Assembly (NCBI RefSeq): GCF_004379255.2
Contig: NC_056053.1
Coordinates: 17,728,188 to 17,792,187 of the forward strand
Direction: 5' to 3'
Source: Salvia splendens
Taxonomy: Eukaryota; Streptophyta; Magnoliopsida; Lamiales; Lamiaceae
DNA: 64,000 nt
Below the pieces are notes generated by a model that made no database searches, was not told where the DNA came from, and saw nothing but the letters and a program-made list of their open reading frames with translations. The position numbers were made by a program, and so were the translations under genes. Of this stretch, positions 57,274 through 64,000 are shown piece after piece (position 1 is the stretch's first letter; every line of letters starts with the position of its first letter).

Positions 57274-58044
57274 GGGCTCACAATTTTTTATTCGACACGA
57301 TAATCTGACACGAATTCGCACGAAATAATGAGTTTGGGTCACATCTTAATGGGTTCGTATCTAGGGGCGGACGCAAAAATAAATCTGTGATTTCTAAAAT
57401 TTGTTGTAAAGTATATTTTTGGGTGTTTTAGATTATTTATAGGGGCTTTTACATGATAATTAGCATTAAATTTAGATAAATTTTAAAAATTTACAAAAGA
57501 AAAAAGGTTAAAAATTAATTTTATTAAGGGCTTTAGCCCCACCCCCATTGTACATGGGTCCGCCCTTGTTCGTATCCTTATTGGGTTGACCCGTTATGAA
57601 CCCGAAAATTTCAAATTGGGTTCGGGTTGGATGCGGATAACCCATTAAGAAATAATATTATTATTTTTATTATTCATAATATCTTTTTAAAAAACAATGC
57701 TTTAGTTTAGTTATTTAATTTGTTGTAAATCAGGTTTAAATCTTGAAAAATTGATTTTTATCATGTAAGTCAAGTTTAAAATTAGATTTAATCGTGTAAT
57801 ATCGGGTTTTAATCGTGTAATATTGGGTTCAGGTCGTTATCATGTCGTGTCAAACCATATTATATCGTGTCGTTAACTGTTTCGTGTCGGATTCAGGTCG
57901 TGTTCAAGTTTGAGGGTAGCAGGTCGGGTTCATGTTCGGATTTGCAGTTTTCTTAACAGATAGGGTTCAGGTTAGACCTTATTGGGTTGAGTCGTTATCA
58001 GGTTGACCTAATAATGATCCAATCCGCACGATTTGCCACCCCTA
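57274..58044. mobile_element. Mutator-like MITE, with a nested MITE
   Basis: CTATAAGTA flanks both ends (57265-57273 and 58045-58053). Inside are GACACGA/TCGTGTC-rich arms and the right terminus is the complement of AGGGGTGGCAAATCGTG. It is the same family as 58850-59404. A second element interrupts it at 57362-57567. Confidence 0.85.
57362..57567. mobile_element. Nested Mutator-like MITE
   Basis: 206 bp from TAGGGGCGGACGCAAAA to ACATGGGTCCGCCCTT, with GTTCGTATC on both sides (57353-57361 and 57568-57576). Removing it and one repeat restores the host element. Confidence 0.88.
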
Positions 58045-58053
58045 TCTATAAGT

Positions 58054-58849
58054 ACTAATGAATGAATGCATTTAAGAACCAATTTAATAGTATAGATATG
58101 AGAAAGAAATAGGGAGTCAATGTAACCCAAAATTTATAGGTTGGGCCTGAATAGCCTTACAAAATTAATAGATTAGAACTTTAATTTTACAATGGGCTAA
58201 ACGGGTTCATTAGTGTTGGCGGGTTAAGTGGGTTGTACTTATTTTTCAATTAAAATACTATTAAACTTTAGAGGTTTTCTTGTACTTTTGGATTTTATGC
58301 GCTATATTTCACTAGTCTTCTACAATCTTTATAACACACATTTCTACATGATTCCACACTACCAACTTCTAAGTTCCACCTCGAACAATTCTTCTGTCAT
58401 CCATCATCGCTAGTTTACCACCGCCAAAACCAATCAAGACAAAATTGAGAATTAACTCATCAAAATTTCAATATATTTATCGTTATAACATTCTTTAATT
58501 TAAATTGATTACTCTAATTTTAATTTATCTTTGTTTATATTATAGTAGTAGATCAAGATGAAAGATTCATCTCCAACTATTATTGATGAAAGTTATGAAA
58601 CTTTGAGTATTGTGTAATTCTAAAACTAAATATGGAAAAAATATCTAAAATTTTGAATCAATTTACTGAGGGAAATTTTGATTACATGAGTTTGTTTTCG
58701 AAAACATTTTGGCCTAATAACCTGATGGGCCCGAAACCTAGTTGATTAGGATTAGAATTGAAAATTTATAACATGATTAGTCCGCACCCAAATAGCTCGA
58801 TAACCTGAATAAGTTTTTCCGAACATGAACGGATGAGCCCGATCAATAT
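58054..58849. other. AT-rich intergenic DNA
   Basis: No gene. Short GGGCC-containing phrases suggest fragments of further AGGGGTG-family repeats. Confidence 0.45.
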
Positions 58850-59404
58850 AGGGGTGACAAATCGTGTGTGTTGTGTCGTTATCGTATTGATACGATAACG
58901 ACACGACATGATAATAACAAACACAAATACAACCCGTTAGGAAAACTTCAAACACGAACACGAACACGACCCGCTACCCTCAGACACGAACCCATTAACG
59001 ACACGAACCACTTCGGGTCAACACGACACGATAACAACACATATATGACACGACACAATAACGACATTATAATAATACGATCTGATAACACAATAGGATT
59101 AAAAACTTAAAATCTAAGTACAAATCTGATTTTAAATCCAGCAAACAGCAAAGAAAAAATCCATCATTCCACAAACACGACACGAACACGAACCTAATTT
59201 AAATTTTAAAATAGATAAAAAAAATAATAATATAATACATTAATATTATTTCTTAACATGTGACACGAACACGATACGAAATTTTCGTGTCGTTATCGTG
59301 TCGACACGATAAGGACACAAACCCAATAAGTTTTGACACATACCCATTATTTTCGTGCGGGTTCGTGTTGTGTTATCGTGTCGTGCCAAAAATTGTCAGC
59401 CCTA
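58850..59404. mobile_element. Mutator-like MITE
   Basis: 555 bp from AGGGGTGACAAATCGTG to AAAATTGTCAGCCCTA, flanked by GATCAATAT (58841-58849 and 59405-59413). The arms are ACACGA/TCGTGT-rich and fold on each other. Confidence 0.9.
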
Positions 59405-59425
59405 GATCAATATCTCTATATATTA

Positions 59426-59691
59426 CTACCTCCGTCCACCATTTAAAGAACTATTTTGCCATTTTGGTTTGTCCACTATTTATAAAACCATTTACTTTAT
59501 TCCACTTGTAGTATGTGGATCTCACATCCCACTAACTTTTTACACCCACAATCTAATAGTATAAAACTAATACTTTAAATGAGTCCCACATTCCACTCAT
59601 TTTCTCCTTTTTACTTTTCTTCACAAAGTCAAACAATTTCTTAAAACTCGTAGCGAGTTAAAATGACTCTTTAAATGGTGGATGGCGGGAG
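59426..59691. repeat. Stowaway-like MITE
   Basis: 266 bp flanked by TA, from CTACCTCCGTCCACCATTTA to TAAATGGTGGATGGCGGGAG. Confidence 0.9.
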
Positions 59692-60798
59692 TAGTTTTGA
59701 AGAAGTACTGATATCCTAATAGGTAGGGCACCATCCTAATCCTACTCTAAAAATAATTCCAGAAAATAAACGAAAAGAAACTAAATGAAGTTCGAATTAT
59801 AGTCCGCTAATATTAATGAGTAATTTAAGTTGAAAATTAAATTAGAGAGAGTCTATGTTTGTACGTTGCGAAGAGTTGACTGTACTATGATGCATTGTGG
59901 TTAGTGCTAATAATACGGTCACCGATTTTCCAGCTTGGTCAATTTAATTCAACGCCGCTTCACTACATTGAGTTTCCAATAATTGATCGAAAATATGAAA
60001 GTACTGTTTTACCCCGATTTATTTCGAAATATTACTGAATTATTGATAATATCAATTAGTAAAAAGTATACTATTGATATGACAAGAAAGTTGTCCCAAG
60101 CAATGATTGTCGTTTATTAATATTAACAATAAATAATACTCCATAAATTATGTCTCAGCATTGTTTTACGCCGTAATTAGAAAAAAAATGCTACACAATT
60201 AGGACTCCTACTCAAGTTGGTGCATCACATTCATATAGTTAATTAGACATCAAATCAGAAATTAAAGATATGGGCAGAAGTGGTCCAGATTTCTAGCGAC
60301 GTCTTCTCTTAATTTGCCAACTCTTATTTATTACTCCCTACTATTGCATATTATTGATTTCATAAATAGAAAGAACTACTGGTATTTGTTAGTATCATCT
60401 TACTAATTTGAGCATGTGACTGATTATTCATAACATTTTTGGACTATACATATAGTTTAGAATTTAATTAATTACTAATATAATAAAATTTCCACGATAT
60501 CTTGATTACTAATCTTTGCTAGTATTTTTTTTTTCATTCAATACATTATACGATTATTCACTACATAGTATGGGGACGATTTACTGTTTATGGACTGATA
60601 TATGGCAACCAATTGGTAGGTATGACATTAATAATTTCAATGTTGAATTACTATTATAATAAGTTTAGTTTTATGATCACATTCAGATTCAATGGCTAAT
60701 TCCAAATTTATATAATCCAAAGATGAACTATTTATGTTTATATACGTCAATTAAGCAGTTGTTGTTTTAGTTACAAAAAATAGTTTTTTTTTTCAACA
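59692..60798. other. AT-rich intergenic DNA
   Basis: No coding potential or repeat structure recognised. Confidence 0.55.
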
Positions 60799-61257
60799 CA
60801 CTGTAAAAAAAAAAAAAAGCGTTGGATAGTGACGGCGGCTGCTAGCTCCACAATTAGCGACGGAAAATGACTGAAAAACTTCAGTCGCTAAATAGTGATA
60901 GAATATTCCGTCACTAAAGCGAAGCAGTCGTCTGTATTTTCGGTCATTTGGTGGGATTAATAGATATAGTGACGGACAAATCCGTCACTAATATTTTTTA
61001 TTGACAAGTTTTTTAATGACGGATCCGCCAAACTTACTATGTCACTAAAAAACTTGTCAATAAAAAATATTAGTGGCAAGTTTGTCCATCACTAAAGCTA
61101 TTAATCCCACCAAATGATGGAAAATATAGATGGCTGCTTCGCTTTAGTGACGGAATTATCTGCCACTATTTCGTGACTGACGCTTTTTCCGTCACTAGTT
61201 GTTGAGCTAGCAGCCGCCGTCACTACTTTCTGTCACTATCTAGCGATTTTTTTAGTG
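60799..61257. mobile_element. Palindromic non-autonomous CACTA element
   Basis: 459 bp. It begins CACTGTAAAAAA and ends TTTTTTTAGTG, flanked by ACA on both sides (60796-60798 and 61258-61260), the 3-bp duplication of the CACTA superfamily. Nearly the whole element is one inverted repeat with a centre near 61025, with TAGTGACGG/CCGTCACTA words through both arms and mirrored TTAATAGATATAG and CTATTAATCCC blocks. No protein is encoded. Confidence 0.9.
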
Positions 61258-61260
61258 ACA

Positions 61261-62427
61261 GTTATCAATAATAATGTTTAAAAATAAATTATACAGTATA
61301 TTTTATTAATAAATAATTATTCTTTCAGTTGAGGTCACGATGAATTTACTCGTGAAATAACAAGTAAAGTAGTGCTAATGTCAATCCTAACCCCTTTTCA
61401 AACTTTATGTCGGTAAATGTTTTACTTGCAATAATATGACCAATCGTTTTATTCTCAAATTTTATAATTACTTTTAATTTTTAGTTATTAACCACTGACA
61501 AGATTTAATAATTTCATTATTAGTGTATGCTGTTATATATTCCATTTTTATCAATAATACTACTCATCCCGGTTAAAATATCACACATGGAAAATGATTG
61601 TAAGTTACTGTTTTATACTGTCTAAATGGAGAGAGGAAATGTAATTGCATGTATTAATAAAAACAAAGTTAATTAAAGTTTTATTGAACATAAATAAAAC
61701 GTAATTAATTTATTAATAATAATTTACTTTTTTCAAAATAGATTAGTGACATTTTGGTAGGGATATATACCTATTAAAAAGATATGAGACTCCTCTTATA
61801 CATATAATAATACATGTGAGCACATCGCTCATAAATTCATAATTATGTGGCACCACAGCACAATAGTGACAGCTAAACTTGTAAATAAGTAAATAAATTT
61901 AGTAAAGTCTACACCAATAAAAATTAATAATGTCTGATCAGATCACTAATACTATCATTGATCTCAAATATCATCCATATTGATATCCACACTTGGACTT
62001 GCATCCGACAAATATTAAAGGCATTATATTATTGGCATCCGACAATAATTTTGCGTTGGATTGCCCACGCGTCCTGTATCATACGATGAAACTTACTAGA
62101 TCCACAATTATTTTTCAATATTTAAAATAATACTATTTGTATAAGTACAAAAAAAAAAGAAGCTTACCGACTTGAGGATTTAGGGGTTTTTACTAATATA
62201 TTTCGTATTTAATATTTGTTCTATTTGAAGATTATACATATCTAGTCGAACTAATCTTTAATCTTTTTTCACTCATTCTTCTCGTTGTGATGATGGAACA
62301 AGAGACGTTGGAATGTTGATGTGTAATTCCATATTTAGTAATCAAGAATTGAAGATAGAGAGCCGCACGTTTTGATTGCATTTCTTGAACTCTTGATAAT
62401 AGAAAATAGAGGGAACATCTTTTTTGG
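61261..62427. other. AT-rich intergenic DNA
   Basis: No gene; a 70-codon minus-strand frame at 62232-62444 has no features and overlaps a repeat. Confidence 0.5.
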
Positions 62428-63000
62428 TCCACGAACTTTACCAAAGTATCATTTTAGGTCCGTGAACTTTGAAAATATCATTTAAGGTCCACCAACTATG
62501 AGTTAATATCATTTGAAGTACTTTTTACTATTTCCAAGTTTTTTTGGACGAAAATACCCTCAATACCTTAAAGGATGTATATTTTTAATAAATTTATCAT
62601 ATACTCATATTTTTTTATAAATATATTTACAATATATTTTTGACAAATTTTCTAAATATAATTTTACCTTCAATATTATCATTTAATTTTGTGACATGCA
62701 AGAAAAGATCTTTATTCATTTTTTTATTATTAAAGAAAAGTTCTTTATTCAATTTTAAAAAAATTAATATAAAAAATTGAAGAAGCAATTTTACTTGCAT
62801 GTCACAAAATTAAGTATTAATATTTAAGGTCAAATTATATTTAGAAAATTTTTCAAAAATATATTGTAAAGATATTTATAAAAAAATATGAGCATATGAT
62901 AAATTTATTAAAAATATATACACTTTAAGGTATTAAAGTATTGAGGGTATTTTCGTACTAAAAAACTTAGAAATAGTAAAAAGTAATTCAAATGATATTA
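62428..63000. repeat. Long inverted repeat (hairpin)
   Basis: Arms of about 210 bp at 62504-62712 and 62791-63000 pair almost throughout, from TAATATCATTTGAAGTA to its mirror, through GAGGGTATTTTCGT and TTTTGTGACATGCAAG. The loop is about 80 bp. Three GGTCC(A/G)(C/T)(G/C)AACT phrases at 62428-62490 precede the left arm and resemble a common plant MITE terminus. Confidence 0.85.
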
Positions 63001-63069
63001 GTCATTATGTGAAGACCACATTTTCATAGTATATTCAGATTGAGTTGTTTGGTACGCTGTTATTTATAG

Positions 63070-63690
63070 GGATGTCAATCAGGTCAGTCCATCGAATTTC
63101 GATCAACTCTATAGGTCAATCAGGTGCGGGCTAATCGAGTTGTGATTTTTAACGGGTTATAAATATTCAACCTTAACTCTAGAGGTTCAAATTTTGGGCT
63201 AGTCTAACGGGCTAATAGTTACTTTTATCATAAAAGTAATATGTGATCAATCCAATGCATAATGATGAAAATTAATTATGTCTATACAATGTAAAACATT
63301 TAATTATGATAATTTCGAGATATACGCTTAAACTTAAATATGATTAAATACTAACTTAAGATTTGTAAATAAAAGAAAATATATTTCAAGAAATGTTAAA
63401 GTTTATTTTAGATATTAAATTACTTTTTATAGTAAATTTAAATTCTAATAATTTAAAAATGTATTATTATATTAATAAAAATGTAATATATTATGATGTA
63501 GAGTAGAAGGTTATTATTTATTTAGTCAACATATTGTAAAAATCATTAATGAATTGAATTCTATGTGGCAAATAAATTGAAAATAGACGATAGTTGCACC
63601 TAGGTCCAACTTATTGGGTTGTGGGTTAGCACTACTCGAGTTGTGGGCTAATCGCGTGTAGACTAATAGGATTATAATTGTGGGGGCAAA
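63070..63690. repeat. Probable decayed AGGGATGTCAATC-type repeat
   Basis: It starts TATAGGGATGTCAATCAGG and has GGGCTAATCG phrases at both ends (63128 and 63645). No target duplication was found. Confidence 0.35.
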
Positions 63691-63723
63691 TAATATCCTA
63701 AATTAGAGAATGAGTAACAGTTG

Positions 63724-63725
<2 letters not shown>

Positions 63726-63785
<60 letters not shown>
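63726..63785. repeat. (TA)n microsatellite
   Basis: About 30 uninterrupted AT units, directly before AGGGGAGCGTTATTCTCC. Confidence 0.95.
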
Positions 63786-63788
<3 letters not shown>

Positions 63789-64000
63789 GAGCGTTATTCT
63801 CCTTTTCACATCTTAGATCCTTTTTCCTTCTTAATATTACGCGTTAGATCTAAGGCATCAACGGATCAGATTGATTCTATAAAACTGGTTTCGTGTTGCA
63901 TTATAGAAGGTGATTGTATGCATTACAGGGTTATTATTGACATTTGACGGAAAAGTAACTGCCACATTTTGGTATCTGCGAATAATGCACCACATGGTCA
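63786..64000. other. Start of an unclassified repeat
   Basis: The sequence AGGGGAGCGTTATTCTCC after the TA tract, and AATGCA/GCATTA words later, resemble a plant repeat class often found next to (TA)n. It runs off the right edge. Confidence 0.35.

Overview
The window is nuclear DNA from a dicot plant. The evidence is plant-type spliced genes with GT-AG introns, a 23-exon KAC-type (KIN14A/B) kinesin, a P-class pentatricopeptide repeat gene close to Arabidopsis At5g01110, F-box/FBD remnants, and a dense layer of plant transposon families (Copia, Gypsy, PIF/Harbinger, Stowaway, Mutator-like, CACTA). The repeat flavour recalls Lamiales, possibly Lamiaceae, but that is only an impression. No bacterial, phage or CRISPR content was seen.

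Layout. 1-3173: a short tandem repeat, a broken UDP-glycosyltransferase 3' end, a small acidic-tailed protein gene with a frame break, then AT-rich intergenic DNA. 3174-8216: a Ty1/Copia element on the minus strand with two 201-bp LTRs, a 5-bp target duplication, PBS and polypurine tract; its coding region is broken by stops and frameshifts. 8753-10022: an F-box/LRR/FBD pseudogene with its middle deleted. 10.2-19.3 kb: repeats, exon-like islands of an unidentified gene, and a gag-only Gypsy derivative (12161-15219) whose right LTR is truncated. 19350-20840: a Harbinger-type element carrying only ORF1. 21139-23860: a 2.7-kb solo LTR with CTTAC duplications. 24005-25185: another Harbinger-like element with a Mutator-like MITE nested inside.

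25.4-32 kb holds the PPR gene (plus strand, three frame breaks), decayed exon-like sequence interrupted by a Harbinger MITE, and an intact single-exon J-like zinc-ribbon protein (minus strand). 32354-34333 is a Harbinger element carrying only a transposase, with one in-frame stop. 34.4-35.2 kb is a Pack-MULE-like element holding a captured gene fragment. 35654-37560 is a second ORF1-only Harbinger element, inserted in a TACATTA-rich repeat that runs on to about 40.4 kb.

40731-54402 is the one large intact gene: a minus-strand kinesin whose 23 exons splice in frame to about 1287 residues. Four Stowaway-like MITEs sit in its introns. 54.6-64 kb is gene-poor: a Copia RNase H remnant, several Mutator-like MITEs with perfect 9-bp target duplications (one nested), a Stowaway MITE, a 459-bp palindromic CACTA element, a 497-bp hairpin, and a (TA)n tract.

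The genes form no shared pathway; they are independent plant loci. The coherent story is transposition: several nested insertions, and Harbinger ORF1 and transposase carried on separate elements within about 15 kb. I found no clearly new biochemical system. The most unusual items are the split Harbinger set, the gene-capturing element, and the unclassified TACATTA-rich region.
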